NCBI RefSeq assembly: GCF_050436995.1
Contig: NC_134751.1
Span: 9,114,001-9,178,000 of the forward strand
Direction of reading: 5' to 3'
DNA from: Anticarsia gemmatalis
Taxonomy: Eukaryota > Arthropoda > Insecta > Lepidoptera > Erebidae
Length of the DNA stretch: 64,000 nucleotides
Made by a program: the position numbers and the translations under genes. The notes under the pieces were generated by a model, which was not told the origin of the DNA, made no database searches, and saw only the letters and a program-made list of their open reading frames with translations. Below are positions 39,930 to 54,200 of this stretch, piece by piece. Every line of letters starts with the position of its first letter. Positions within the stretch are counted from its first letter, which is position 1.

Positions 39930-42900
39930 AGAAACAGTCATATTACGGAAGTTTTTAAGGATCATACTAAGTGGCCTTCTTTGGTTTCTGCCTACCTCTC
40001 TGGAAATAAGACGTGATTTTATGTATGTACAATAATTTTATTAAGTTGTCAACTAACAATTCTTCGATTCTTCTTCTTTGTTCGTTGGCATAGTATCGAT
40101 CTATTTGCTCCGGTAAAGACGATGTGTCGATCGTCGTGTTAGTATTAACACCTTAGAGAATCCTGGCCACCAACCTCTACTAACACAACATTCAATTCGT
40201 CTCGTGTTTGTATTACTATACGTATTTCTAATACCTACCTACTACGGAATCTCGAAACATGAGATGTTGGTGATAGGCGTTTGATACTGAGTAGAGTGGT
40301 CACTTCTAATACTTGGTTTAGTTCGCATTATTTGCTGACGTAGGGTAAATTTTTAATCGATTTAAATATAAGGCTATTAATTTGATTGTTTGTTACTCGT
40401 ATCTACAGATGGACCTTTTTGATATTACTAATGGTTACTGGCCATAAATTCAGTAAAATCTATGTCATTTTTAGCCACAGCTTAAAATAATGGACTTAAT
40501 ATTTTTTTGTTATTGTGTTACCATAAATCTTACCATAATATTTTTTATTTCATTGAATTGTTATGAATGATACTTTTAAAAAGATCATGTATTCCAGCTA
40601 CTGGAAGCTACAGATAGCTTTCAAAGGTTTGTACAGGTGCTTTGTAAATCCTAGATGAAACCGTTATGCCTCAGGCCGTATTGAGTGCTTCCACGAATAT
40701 TTAGCTATGTCTAGGTTCAACATGGTTTTGAAATTTAATGCACTAGTAAATTTCCACCAAAATGACCAACGGATTTACTAAGTTTACAATATTTTATAAC
40801 TTTAAAAAAAATAAACTCTACTTTCAATCTCGTTCAGTGCTAAGTACAGTTAAAAAAAAACATGGAAAGGTTTACTATTATGGTATCATTTGTAAATTTT
40901 GTTAAGATTCATGTGTTCGCTATTCCATACGTTTTCAGTTTTGTCAATTTACTTAATACATAAACAATGAAACCACAAAATACACTACCTATTCGAATTC
41001 ATCAATACAATCAAATGGACAAAACTCGTTAGAAATCCGAAACCCGACGAACATCACTTCAACAAATGACCGAAAACAAAACTGAACCGTTTGTTCGCGG
41101 AAAATTTAAATTTGGAAATGTTCCATTTCAAATACAGAACACGCTTGTGGTTGCCGGTAGCGTTAAACGTTGCTAATATGGCGAAACGGTAAACCACGTC
41201 AATTATGTCCCAATTTACCCATTTAAATTTCATGATGGGTAAACCGATTTAAAAGCTTGCATCGAGCTAAGTTAAAATTTCGTAGGCTATTTTTATTTTA
41301 TGCTTCTTTTTAATTTGCCTTTTGCCTCTATAATAAATACATCAGTCTTTCAGAAATATTTCAAACAATATTTTTTAAAGTACAAAATGTTGATAGATTT
41401 TTTGCGCATTTGCTAGATAGACAGGGATGGTGAATGCGACAAAAAATCATGAAGTCTGATTCCTGGGTCAGAAATTGTGTCCTTAAGTTTTTGTTCGGAA
41501 GCTAGTTTCACTCGCGAAGAGGCTTTTATAGAGCCCTACTAATAATTCCAGCGTGTTTATAAAACATCTACAAACAATTGATTCTATGGGCCTAAAACAA
41601 ACCTGCACCTACATGAGAAACAATGGTCGCTTTATCATATACCGTTATTGTTTATATAAAAGCAAGAATAAAATAAACTACATTCTAATGAATTTGATAA
41701 ACCGTAAACACTGAAAGCAACATGTTTGTCCATGTTTGGCGCGAACTTCATAAACTGTATGCGAGGGAACTTTCATATTTGCTCTGTAAACACTGAATAT
41801 TTGCCGCTTTTGAAGTCACTGTATGAATGAAGGAGTGCAATCATTTACACCAGTATTATGTGCTGTAATTTGTTTGGAGTACCGTACTAAATATTTCGTT
41901 ATTATTTTTATACTTGCGTTCCAAAATTACATGCATTTTTATTTGTAAATTGCGATGGTAAAGGCTTATGATTACTGTTCTCTCGTCGAAATTAGGTCTT
42001 GGTACTAAATTCTTTGATCTAATATGGCGATGGCGAACATATTCATTCATACACTGTAACATTTTTAACTTTTCTAATAGTACGAGTAAGTACCCCACCA
42101 TTATAGATTTATTGGATCGTTCCTTTTTCGACTACTAAAGCATGTTAAATGCACAGCCTAATCATAAACATTCTTAGTCAATCTCGTAAGTAACTTACGT
42201 TTACGAGTTTAGTTTTACGACCCTACATCACTTAAGTATTCCATCAGTACGAATATTCAACCAGACTTCCTAACTCCCGCCCAGACAGGTGTAAACGTGC
42301 ACTCACTCAACATGAATTTATTCAATAAAAGGAGGCTGTCCCATTGGTCGGATACTTGATACCTACTCGGCGGCAATTAAAATCCCTTCCTGTGCCTCAG
42401 GCTATCAGCAAATCAGTTTTCAGACACCCTCTATAACACAACTTTACTTACCACAGTCTAAAAAAATGAACGGATTATTTTTAAAAATTATGCAGGCTCG
42501 ATCATAAATCCAATGTCTTTTTTTACTCTGTGTCATGCGTAGTAGGGTGACCAAACAAGATAAGGCGCAGCCTAGGGTGTAACATCCATAAAATGACGTA
42601 AGCGAGGGTCGCCATGGGTCTGATGGGCCAGTTATCGAATCACTTGGAATGCATGGGATATTTTGCGCTTGCACGACGTTGAGATCGGTAAATAAATTTC
42701 ACGGTAATTTCCTGCTGAACATAATCAGTTTAACAATGTCTGGTGCATTTTTAATAGTATTTTGTTTTTAATGCAGAAATATAGTTTTCATATAAACGGA
42801 ATAAAATAACTTTTGAGATAAAAGAAACCGCACGGAAAGCCAAAAATTCACAGTATTTATACAACATTTACCTTAATTTATTCCGAGATGTGATTATACC

Positions 42901-43748
42901 GGTGCAAAAACAGTGCACGAGAATACACAACAAAGCTCTTGTACCGTCCATTTGCACAACTACAAAATAAAGTGAAATCAAAATGAATACTTTATGCAAA
43001 TTCACCGTGCACTTCTTGAGTGAACTACAATAAAGACAAATGTGTTTTGTGGAGAAAACCAATATAGTTGAAGCTGCTGGCTTAGTTCAAGACAACTTGG
43101 ACGTAAAATGTTTAAGTGTGGAAAAAATAAAATTGTTCTTTGCATTGCGGTGTTAAGTATAGATCATTTTATTCAATTACGTTTTATTTTACTCTGTGAC
43201 ATAAGTCCTTTTATTTGATAAGTAACTTCGTTTTGAATAACCGTATATCGAAAAAAGATTTGTTTAGTATACACTTTGTTAAAATGAATTACATTTAGTA
43301 TATTCCCGCCTGCCTGCTATTCTACCTTCCTCCAAAATCAATTTCTCCTCTTCATTTTAAATTAATTCTGGCACTAGATATTAGCCCAGGTTATGGAACG
43401 CAATACGTTAGTGTAGGCATGCCAGCCATAATCATATCGAATTCCTGGTTAGAGTTAAAGCTGCCATATTTCTAACGATTTGCAATCCAAACTAGCGCAG
43501 TAGCGACAGTGATATGGCTGCAATACCATTTGTTTTTTCATAACAAAATATTTTTGTTAATATTTTTTGGCATTATGCATGGTTATTGCTGAAATATGCA
43601 AGAACCATGTACATATGTTCGTTGTTATTTAAACTGCTTGTGTACTTGCAAGTTGCACGTAAGTATGTTTTTTTATAATAATTATTCCAGTGATGATAGA
43701 TTAGTCTGCTCCAAATAAAAATACAATGATACCATTTACAAAAGATCT
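39930..43748. other. Gene-poor stretch downstream of the SV2-like gene
   Basis: AT-rich with short chance ORFs. A slightly GC-richer block at about 42530-42690 contains an open - strand frame without recognisable features. Confidence 0.5.
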
Positions 43749-43754
43749 TTTATT
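43749..43754 (-). terminator. Candidate poly(A) signal of the SV2-like gene
   Basis: AATAAA on the - strand. It is the first canonical hexamer I could find well downstream of the stop, apart from one overlapping the stop itself. It would give a 3' UTR of about 1.35 kb, which would include the candidate exon at 44831-44915. Confidence 0.35.
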
Positions 43755-44221
43755 CTTAAATAAATATACATTAAGTACACTAGAAAGTGCCACACAAGAA
43801 CTCACACTTAATCTACATTTCACCTATATTATCGCTAGGCGGACCCGTTAGCTACCGAGATGAGATGACGCCAAAACATTGACGGATCTCGGTAGTTCTC
43901 GAGATTGATTATTTATAAGATTATATTTACATAAGATTGGATACATTTTGTACTATTTACAGAAAGAAAAGGGGATTTTAACCACAAATGATGCTTCGAA
44001 TAGCCAATTTCAACTATAAATGAAACGCCAGTGTCATTATATAATTTTATCTCAATATCGATATCATCTTAAGTGTAATTTTAGAAGTATATCAAAGTAC
44101 TGATGATGCTATAGTGTCAGTCGCGTTTCAAAAAAATGTGCCTCTAAAAGCTTAAGTGGTTAAAATTCAAATAGTTGAAGAAGTTTACAAATGTGTAATT
44201 TACTAAGCTATGACTATTACC

Positions 44222-44262
44222 CCTCTTATTATGAGAGGAGACCCGTGCCCAGCAGTACAATA
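44222..44262. repeat. Second fragment of the same repeat class, opposite orientation
   Basis: 'gaggagacccgtgcccagca' is the other strand's version of the dispersed 'ctgctgggcacgggtctcc' motif. It lies in the likely 3' UTR of the SV2-like gene. Confidence 0.45.
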
Positions 44263-44830
44263 TAGATAAGTCAATAATCAAATTTATACATAGTACAAAA
44301 TGAAATTAAATTATGAAGATTAAAATAATTGCGCAATGCTAATTCTATTTAAATACATCAATACTATTGCTGTCTTTGTTCTGCTCAAAACTTCATTCAT
44401 ACCACGGACTGAAGTATTCAATAAATAATAATTTGCTTACAAAAATGTACTGAATTATTAGTTCCTACGGCACCCACTAGGGGCGCTGATCAAGTTTACA
44501 CACGAAATCTATCGGTAGGTAGCCAGTTGTCTATAGTAGTAAAGAATTGCGCTACTGTTGTAGAAAGGCCTTAGTAAGTAAAAATAATATTAGGCCGCAT
44601 TTGTGAAGACGCGAATCTCATGCGAGGTCGCCGCGTTACAGTTCAATACGCCGGAAGATCTAGAGCATAACCATCAATGTGATATAATGTTCCTTTTGCA
44701 ACATACGTCTTAATATTCACTGTGGAACATCGTCAGAAGTTCAAAATACGCGGTTTTTCTTCACAAAGTTCAATAACCCCACAAATGCATTACTATGATG
44801 ATTTACAATGACTGTTTAAATAGCTGTCTT

Positions 44831-44915
44831 CTATGCTGTCTCGGATTCTGTTGCCTCAGTCACTAAAGCATTGCCCTTCTTTTCATTGTCCATCGGTATG
44901 TCACTTTGGTCACAT
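44831..44915 (-). CDS. Candidate alternative terminal exon of the SV2-like gene, or relic tail
   Basis: After an acceptor (GTTAGTTCAG) there is an open frame of 27 codons ending in TAG: CDQSDIPMDNEKKGNALVTE and a Glu/Ser/Thr end. The IPMDNEKK stretch resembles IPNNKKK in the tail of exon 11. It needs a phase 2 donor. Exon 9 ends in phase 2, so skipping exons 10-11 would give a shorter protein without the last helices. It may instead be a leftover of a duplicated last exon within the 3' UTR. Confidence 0.35.
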
Positions 44916-45104
44916 CTGAACTAACACTTTCACATAATCTGAGCCATTCTCCCTCCACTCATACTATCAACTCTTATTCATTCTTATTAAGTTTTATATT
45001 CCTTCTCACTCTTTTTCTATGTCTTTCTAAATATCTTATTTGAGTTTTTCACCATTCATTTCAATATTTACATTTTCTTTTCACCAGATTGTAAGAACGT
45101 TGGT

Positions 45105-45205
45105 TTATTGCTGTTGGCTTTCGATCTGTGCGGCTGTTGGCAGGTTTTCCGTTAATTTCGTCTTCTTCTTGTTGTTTGGTATAGTTAGACAAACTAAACC
45201 GTTTA
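45105..45205 (-). CDS. SV2-like gene, exon 11 (end of TM12, tail, stop)
   Basis: A strong acceptor (TTTTCTATTTCCAG) gives, in the required phase, LNGLVCLTIPNNKKKTKL and then the tail ending AAQIESQQQ and TAA. It completes the hydrophobic helix begun in exon 10, which supports it as the true last coding exon. The stop codon overlaps a chance AATAAA. Confidence 0.85.
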
Positions 45206-48200
45206 CTGGAAATAGAAAACAAATATGTTTATACTGTCATTTAAATTGCATACGGTTTTGACTGTAGATATGTCAGGAATCATAACACTGGCGTAACAAA
45301 GATAATAGCTTCGGGCTTCAATGATAATACAAAAGCAATAATAGATCTACATAATTAGGATCGATTTTAACTAAACGTTAAACTATTTACTGCCTAAGTA
45401 ATAAAGGTCTACTATAACCTTTATTACTTAGGCAGTATATAGCTATACAGTGCTTTGACATTTTCTTTAAGTATCAAACTCAATTTAAAATGACAAAGCA
45501 TGATAACTAATCCTTGTTTAAGCCGCATTAATTACTACGGCAGTAATTGCGTATTTCCTTCAAAATATGCGTATTGCGTTACTTTATAGCAGGTAAAATA
45601 TTTTCAACTTACGAACTAAAAGACCACCGAAGAGATAGAAACCAGCTCCACAGTTGACATCCAAGAACCATCCTATGAGGTTGGACCCCACCATGGAACC
45701 GCTACGTCCCAACATCATTGAGAGGCAAATACCCATGGCTCTGTAAAAAGTAAAATATTCTTTTATAAGTAACAATACAGCAGTATATTTTTAACGTTTG
45801 TTGTATGAATATATTGATATATAGCAAGTGATTTGTCACAGATCTGACATGAATAGTTTTTTTGCTACAATTCGTTAGCCCATAAGTTTCTTTGGAATTC
45901 AGTTTCCTTCAAATTTTACAAAAGAGTTACTTTAACCATTTCAATGATATTGTAATCTTTCTGTTCTTGTTTTTCTCACAAAATGATCAAGTCATTTATT
46001 TTGTTTTTAAACCAAATTCAATTAAAGGAGGAAGATATTTAAGGCAGTTCTAATTTCGTCGCTAATTTTTTAATGATTAGATACTAAAAAATCTAATACG
46101 GCCTTACCTGTATTTAGTAGGAAACAGTTCCACAGCCACAGCATTCATCAACCCTATACAGGCTCCAGACATTTGGAACACAGCGAACAGAATAACAGCG
46201 ACTTGGACATGAGGGGCCAAATGTGCCGCAATGCCGCACAGACCAGTGACGGTTAACGTGCCTAAAAGAATGTGCTTCTTAGCGACAAAGTCCACGATAA
46301 CTACGACAATAATGTACATGCTGTAGAATGTTAGGCCAATGTATGTTGATCGAAGGTAGGTGGACGGATGAATGGAGTCATCGCAGACAGCCTGGAATAA
46401 AAAATGGAGTTAAAATATCATCTTGGAGAAATTAAGCGAAATTTTACTTCTAAGCACAATTATTTACACGTAAAAACAGCTACAAAAATTACTAATATTA
46501 TTAAATTTATTATAATATAATATGTCGGTGTAATTTTCACTAATAACGGTATTAAAAATAACTTCATTACATAAGTAGTTTATCAGGCATAAACTTTGTT
46601 TTCATCACGTTTTTCGGACAATAACTGTTATACCTATTATTAGTGTCTGTTACTATCTTTATTCTGTGACGCTCGTGAGGTAATTCATTATTGTTTTAAT
46701 ATTACTCACCGTGACGTTTGAAGAAGCAGCGGCTTCGAGACTAGCAAGTCTGTTCTCATTGAGGACGTCACAGATCTTCATGTTAGTAGCGTCGTTACTT
46801 GCCAAAGAGTTCAAGATTGAGGGGAACCATACGTAGAAGCCGTTGGTTCTAGAAGATAAAATACACATTAGGTTTTGTTGGCTACAAAAACTATATATAC
46901 ATACATATATAAACGATATGTTAGAGCTATGGAGTACCTACTTTAATTTGCAATTATGTTTATCACCTGATTATACTATAATTGATCGAGTATACAATAT
47001 CATTTCGTACCAAAACATTGTTTGGATACGTACTGAGAGCAGAGGAACATAAAATTAAATGTTTTCTATAGCCATTGCTTTCCTTACGTTAACAATTAAA
47101 GCAAAATTTTCAGTGACGGACACGTGGACAGTGACATTGATTACTTACGCTGCAAAGATCCCGAACTGTACGAAAGATGTTAGCGCAAACCACTTTAGTA
47201 GAGGCGGTCTGAGCAATGGCATTGTCTGTTCCTTCATTGAGGTCAAAATACTTCTCTTTTTGTACGCTCCAGCCTCACCATTTTCTATGATAAGAGTCTT
47301 AACCTGTAATAGAGATTTCAGATTTAATAACACGTTATGATAGAGTTTATCATAATCCATTATATCTGTGTAAATAGATAATTAAAGTGTTAGAGATCGT
47401 CGACATGCTTATCTTTTACTAGTGTATGTACCTGTTGCTTTCGTATGAAGATTTTAGCTGTTACGGTTCTCAGTCTAATCAGTGTTACTAAGGTAGGTAT
47501 TATTTACTATATCAATCAATCACCCTTTCATTTATCTCATTAATGGACTTTGATTGACGACTGTTTTTATGATTAGCTTTGTATAAATTATTGACCGTCA
47601 TACCTTTTTATTATCTCATTCATTTCGAAATTGATCTAACTAGGAGTTACTTACGGGGAAGGTATGCCTTGATTTTCTGGTATTCACAGTATAGATAGTC
47701 TTCACGACTTCCAAGGCTTCCTCATGGCGTCCAGTCGCGAACAGGAACTTGGGTGTTTCAGGCGCGAACAACAGGAGGATAGTTCCAAGTGCGAACGGGG
47801 AAGCACAGATTACCACAAGCAGTCTCCAAGAACGGTATGTGATGCTCAAGAATGGAATTGGATACGCGAATTCAAGAGGTAGAATGAGCCAAGCGAGACC
47901 TGGAAGGAAAAAAGTATTATAGATCTTTGTCTCAGTTGTAGTCTTAGAATAATAGATCCTACTAATATTATAAATGCGAAAGTTTGTGAGAACGTATGTA
48001 TGTATGGATGTTTGTTACTCTTTCACGCAAATTCTTCACAACCGATTACGATGAAATTTGGTATATAGGTAGTTGAAGACCCAGAATAACACATAGGCTA
48101 GGCTTTTTATCTGTGAGTTCCCTAAGAATCTGGATTTACAGGTGAAGGGTTTCCACGCGGATGAAGTCGCGGGCGGCCTCTAGTGAAAAATAAAATTGCT

Positions 48201-51200
48201 GTCCATCAATCAGTATGAATTGTAGCCCTGACGTCGGCTTTTAATGAGTTACTTTTTTTTGTTTATTGTTGGTTCATCTACCTATAGGTACATGTGGAAA
48301 AAACATGTTAAAGGTATTTCTTTTCCTTAACATGTTCGAGGTCAACATTTTATTTAATACTGGTTTCGATAGTTTAATATCGGTATCCATTCAGTTGAAT
48401 CCATTCTCTCGTAATTGAACATGTTAAAACAAAATTAATACAATTTTGTATTAACATGTTGTTACATGAAATGTTGCTGTTTACAACAAAAATACGTATG
48501 ATCGGCAAAACTCAGATATTAAATTAGAGTCTCATAAATACGTTGTCCATAATTTGCTCGAAGTTTTTTCTCTATGGAGTCAAGCTGTTTGTGATTATGA
48601 TGCTCTATACTATAAAAGTTTGTATGAGATTTTGGAAATCGATATTTACACGGTAAAACGATCGTGCCCATGCCGATGAACGAAGATCCGAAGGTCACCA
48701 TCTTGTCCCTGTGGCGGAGGCTGTTGAACTCTCCCAGGTAAGTGTACACAATTGATGAAGACCCCGTCATACTGTAAAACAAAAAATACACTAATTTTCT
48801 CATATACTTCTTCACTATTTACGAACTATGTCGTTCACCGGTGGAGTGAGTAGTCGCCGGTGCTGTATAAGAAGCGTGAATAACATTTCGGTTCCAATTC
48901 CGACAAAAAATTTGTTTCACATTTTTTTCTTATTAACAAAGGTTTAAATATAAACTCTACCTTCACAATTTCTATGATAAGATTTTATTGGTACTACATA
49001 ATACACTTATGATACTATCTCTAGTTTATGTCTAATCCATTTATTTCAAGAGTCACAATGTATATTATTATTACACTTGAACGTGAATTATTAAATCGTT
49101 CAGTATTATAAAAGCCTCTATTAATTAATAAAACGACGTTAGATAGTACAAGTGTATATTTGCGCGCCGTTTACCGCACGCGCGGTTACAAGCGTGACTA
49201 TAAAATCAGTCTTAAGTACTAAGTCGATTCTAATTGTACGTAAAGTACAGCTATTTACTCCAAAAGAAGAAAATCTAAACAAAATATTAAAGATTGAACG
49301 GCTTTCTAAAGACTGCATAATAGATACATTCTTGGTTACAGTACGAAGAGTTGTATGAAAAATCGGACGGAAAAAAAATATGATTGATTTGTGTTTTGCT
49401 AATAATGTGCTAATTAAATACAATTATCGGGGTTAATCGATAGATGTTTCAGAATTTTTATCTTGTTTTTATTAGAATTACACATGTCATTGTGGTCTGA
49501 CCTGTATCCTGCTATTTAGATAAGCGTATAATAATAACAATATACAAAACATCTTTTTTTTTCTATTAAACGCTTCACGATGCGGATGGGTTTGATACAG
49601 TGACGTATTCAGTGACCGCTGAAGATCAAATCAGACTCGTTTTAATTTGTTTTTTTCTCTTCCAGCCAAAGTGAATCTTGAATCACGTGAGAATTTAGGA
49701 ATATTACTGGTACGTAAAAAGTGCGAAGAGACTCAGAACAGAATAGATACAAAATAATGGATCTAACAATCTTTGTTTAATTTGAGTATCAAAGCTACGA
49801 CACACCAAACGTCAAAATAATGATGGCGTATAAAACTTAGATGGAATATTCAAGTAATCAATACGGCCTAGTGACAAAGGCAATTTATCACATCAAACTT
49901 CATGAATATGGGATACAAACGCAATGACGAATAAACAAACGAAATTGAAAATATTTTTAGACAACTTACAATATAGCCGATAAGAATTGCAGAACAGCGA
50001 AGGAGATCAGCTCAGGAGCAAAGCTAGCAATGGTGGACAGTATTGTAGATCCCATCATTGAGTACAGCATCACTGATCTTCTGCCTTGAGTGTCGCCCCA
50101 CCAGCCCCAGAAATATGACGTCAGGACGATCGCTGGGAGAAAAATAAACATAGTAAGAAATACGTTTATAAAAGAGATTTAGTTTTGGATACATAGGAAT
50201 AAGAAAAATGCATATATTCAATGTTTAAAAGATCAACTTCATCAATACAGTTCAGCCCCCTTTCTGGATGTGTGTATATAATTTGCTACCCTTACGATAT
50301 ATTCCTTCAGAGATCAAATTCATTGATTAGATGACTAGTTCCAATGAATTTGTTCCTTGGAGGTAAACATCGAAAGGAAACCAAATCTTCTTCGTAATCT
50401 TCTGTGGAAAGACTGACATCTATCATCACGCCGCTGGTTTTGTTCGACGGTTTTTCCTATGATATAGAATCGTGACTGTTGTTGGGGATGCATAAACGAT
50501 ACAGTTTCTACCATGAGAATGGGATAGAGATATGAAATATGTATAGCAACTACCTCATTCTTATGGTGGAACTTGGATCGAAACAGAGAACGTCCTGTAT
50601 AAAATAATGTTCAAAATATAAATGGGGTTTGTTATTTACCTGCAAATGGAATGGCAGAAAGCCATCCCTTCTGCTGCGTGGTGAGATCCAAGTCACATTG
50701 AGCTGCCGGTATGACGTAACCAAGTACAAGACATTGTATGATCATGCCCATAAGTACGAGGCCTGACATCAACATGTGGAAGATGTTGTAGACACCGAAC
50801 CCTGAAACAAAAGTTTAAGTTACCGTCTCATACATTACCATAGTTTATATGGGTGAATAGTATTATTTAGGCATTTCTTTCTAGCTCTTAGTAAAAATAT
50901 GTGATATTATTCAAGAACATCTTTTCCAACTACATTCTTTTCTAAAACTGTTTTACTAGAAAACTGCAATTTACTGCACTTAACGTCGCAATGACAACAA
51001 AGTAATCTATTAGAGTTTTCCTTGTGCATTACCTTGCTGTATCGCCTACCTATGGTGGCAAAGTATTGTTAAAGGGATTCGGATTAGCTTGTAAATTTAA
51101 TAGATAAAAAACCTAGGCTGTTCAATGCCTCCAAGGTTTTCCTCCAAAATTAGGGAACGCTGCTTATTGTCCAGAATAGTTGCAGGAAGTGATAAATAAA

Positions 51201-54200
51201 AATGAAATGAGTCGTAAAATGTCTTCAGACGACCTCAAAGAAAACGATATTTTCTCAGTCTAGTTTGTGAGCAGTTCTCCAGGCCATTACCTGTTTCCGA
51301 TTTCCTATGTATGTATCTATATATCTTTTGCGCAGGAATTTGGATTTTCATATTTTTCTTGGACTGAATCGACGAACTTTAGTTTCTTGGTTCAAATTGT
51401 CATCTTAATGTTATAAATTCTTTGATATTTCATACTGACGTCACACGTGTCTAACACAATGAACGAGTGTATCATATCGGCTCGGCAGACCAAGAACATT
51501 CTATGGTTGCATATGTAACATGATTGTTTGCTAATATGGATGGGAATCTTACTAACAAGGTATGCCTATCTACGTTTCCGTTTACTAAAGGACTACATAC
51601 AGTATAATGATACACACAAAATAACATATGCATTTATCATACAAGGTCATACAATACGCTTCGTAACTGCCAGAGAGGCTTTGTCTCTTTGGGTTTTCTC
51701 TTCTCCTCACTCTTTAAGTCCTTAAGTATTTTACCAAAAACCAAGCTTGGTTTTAACTTAACTCAGAGTTTGAACATAGATATGAACTGATAGAGTACGT
51801 GACCTCGTGAAAGTCGCACCTACAGCTACAATGCTAGTTAGCATGTTTGCTTTATTAAGTGGATTGGAACTTAACCTTAGCATACTAAGAAACAGCAGTT
51901 ACTTTAGAAGCTCAAGTACTTTTTTATATCTCCATACTTTTTTTGTACAGAATTGCATCAGAAGACCCACTTTTTGGCGTTTGTAGTGTTGGTCCCAAGT
52001 AATAAGAGGTGAGCCTATTTGCTAATGTCAATTGCGAAATTAGGAAAATCTCGAAAACTTTTCGTTTCTTTTCGAAAATTTCTTACTGAGTTATCGAACA
52101 CCAAGTTGCTTATTACACCATCGCTTAGACCACAAAAGCAATCATCAAAGGTTGATGTAAAAAATCAAAGTAATCCTTCAACGTAACAATTTAATTCAAA
52201 ACAAAATATTTGCCTATTCATCCCACATTTATGTTGTAATATTGTACTCTGGTTATCGGTATAGTATATCATAACGATAACGTGGCGATAATGGGGTAGG
52301 CAGCGATGATGGAGCAGAATTCGATTGTAGGCGGAACTAGGGCTAGATACGTCAAAGCGTAGTCTTCAGTACAGAGCGAATCGATATTGAAATTATTACA
52401 TCTTTTATTAGTACCATTGTTCAACCAAGTCGAGTATTTTGTACAGTTCTTCTTCATTACAGTTTTCGAATTTCAAAAGAAAAGTCCATCAGTTGAAGTC
52501 TAAGATACTGAAAATGGTCAAAATTTCAAATTTACATTGTGCTGCATGTGTTTGAAAAGAATAGTCCATTATCAATAGGTATCATTTTACAATATCATTT
52601 TTTCGTGGTCCGGGGTTCTGAGTCCCCCATTCAATAAATAAATAGGTATGTGAATCCATTTTGCAGTGAACTGTATTGTATTTATCTTATTTTCTTATAG
52701 ACCCTAATTCTTCAAGTTTGGTCGTTGAAGTCTTTTAAAGAAAACTTCCACTAGATACCGAACGCATTCAGCATTAAACCATAACGCATTACAATAGTTA
52801 AAACAATGCCTATGATAGAACCGATAAATACAATACATTGATATGACAACGCCTTCACACTTTTTAGTATGCATGTGCGTAGCCTCTGACGTCACAACAA
52901 CCTAAAAAGCAACGCGAAGTTTATAGTAACTCCCACGGAAGTCATAGTAAAAATCTATAGTATCGTGGGCGAATTTGCAGTAAAAAACTAGTTCTTATAC
53001 CCAGAAGGTCAGTATTGTTTATTTATAACGTTCTAAAATAGTATAGAACACCTTGATAGAAATGTGCTGGTCATTGACACAGTGACATAAATATCGTTGC
53101 ATAGTTTAAGATTCCGTATAGTATTAATTGACATTGAATAGCTGACCAAAATTTCTATAGATTCGATATTTTTTACTACAGTTCGTTAAACGTGTATTTT
53201 GACGCTAGTTTCAGGGCTTATGAAAAATAGATAAAATAACAGCAAATGTATGTAAATAACTGTCATAATTCCACCTAAAAAGCTAAGCAATACTAATTTA
53301 GTAGTGGTCAAGCCGGGAGGAATATTTTTGGTAAAACAATGAATGACTCACTTTTGCCCTAACAAAAGGAGTATTAATAAGCGAATGCTAAGTTTAAAGA
53401 TCCTTGTTATATAGACACTTCACACACGATATTTCTTGACTTGCCAGTTGCTAAGCCACTAAACGACCTCTTAATTTTAATCATACAAAAACAGGTAACT
53501 GTAACGAATAAGTTAGTTCTCTAAAATTAAGATGATGTAAAGTTGGTAATATTTCAAGGCAGTCTACACGTTGTTTCAAGTGCATCTGCACAAGCTGAAC
53601 AAACCTTCAAGAACAGGTTTTTTGGCCATATTATCCGTAACGAGTGATGACGATACTCTTGTAAAACATTTGAACTCGTGAAATCAATGGTGGGTGTTGT
53701 GTGTATTGATTTGGAAGAAAAGTAAAATTGTGAATGCCTTGTTATTGTTTGAAAGAACATTTATGTTCTGAAATTATCAACACGGCAGTTATACGTTATA
53801 TAAATCAGTGGTGAACTAAGTCTGAGATGTAAAAAACGTTTGATGAAAATGTATAATTTTCTTGGTATGGATATAAAAAAAACGTGTTTATTGTTTCCTA
53901 ATATATTTTGAAACATATGTTTTTAATTGTGGTTTATTATACATTTCTAAAGTAATGAGGCCAGTCGCAAATATAAGTTAGAATGATGAATGTATGTAAT
54001 TTTCCTTAAATAGTACCTAAATATTGTCATTAAATAATGTAATAGAATTAATAATAAATAAAATGTAGGCATAATAAGTGGTTTTGCACTGTCATCTTCC
54101 AGTAATGCAATATCAGAATGACTAACATAAATATTTACTCCGAACTGGAGCATAGTTCGCATAATATAAGGCTTATCAACTTTTAACTGTTTTTTTCTTT

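Noticed and set aside
44831..45205. Using 44831-44915 as the sole last exon of the SV2-like gene
   Set aside because: Phase does not match exon 10 and the last helix would be left incomplete; 45105-45205 fits both.
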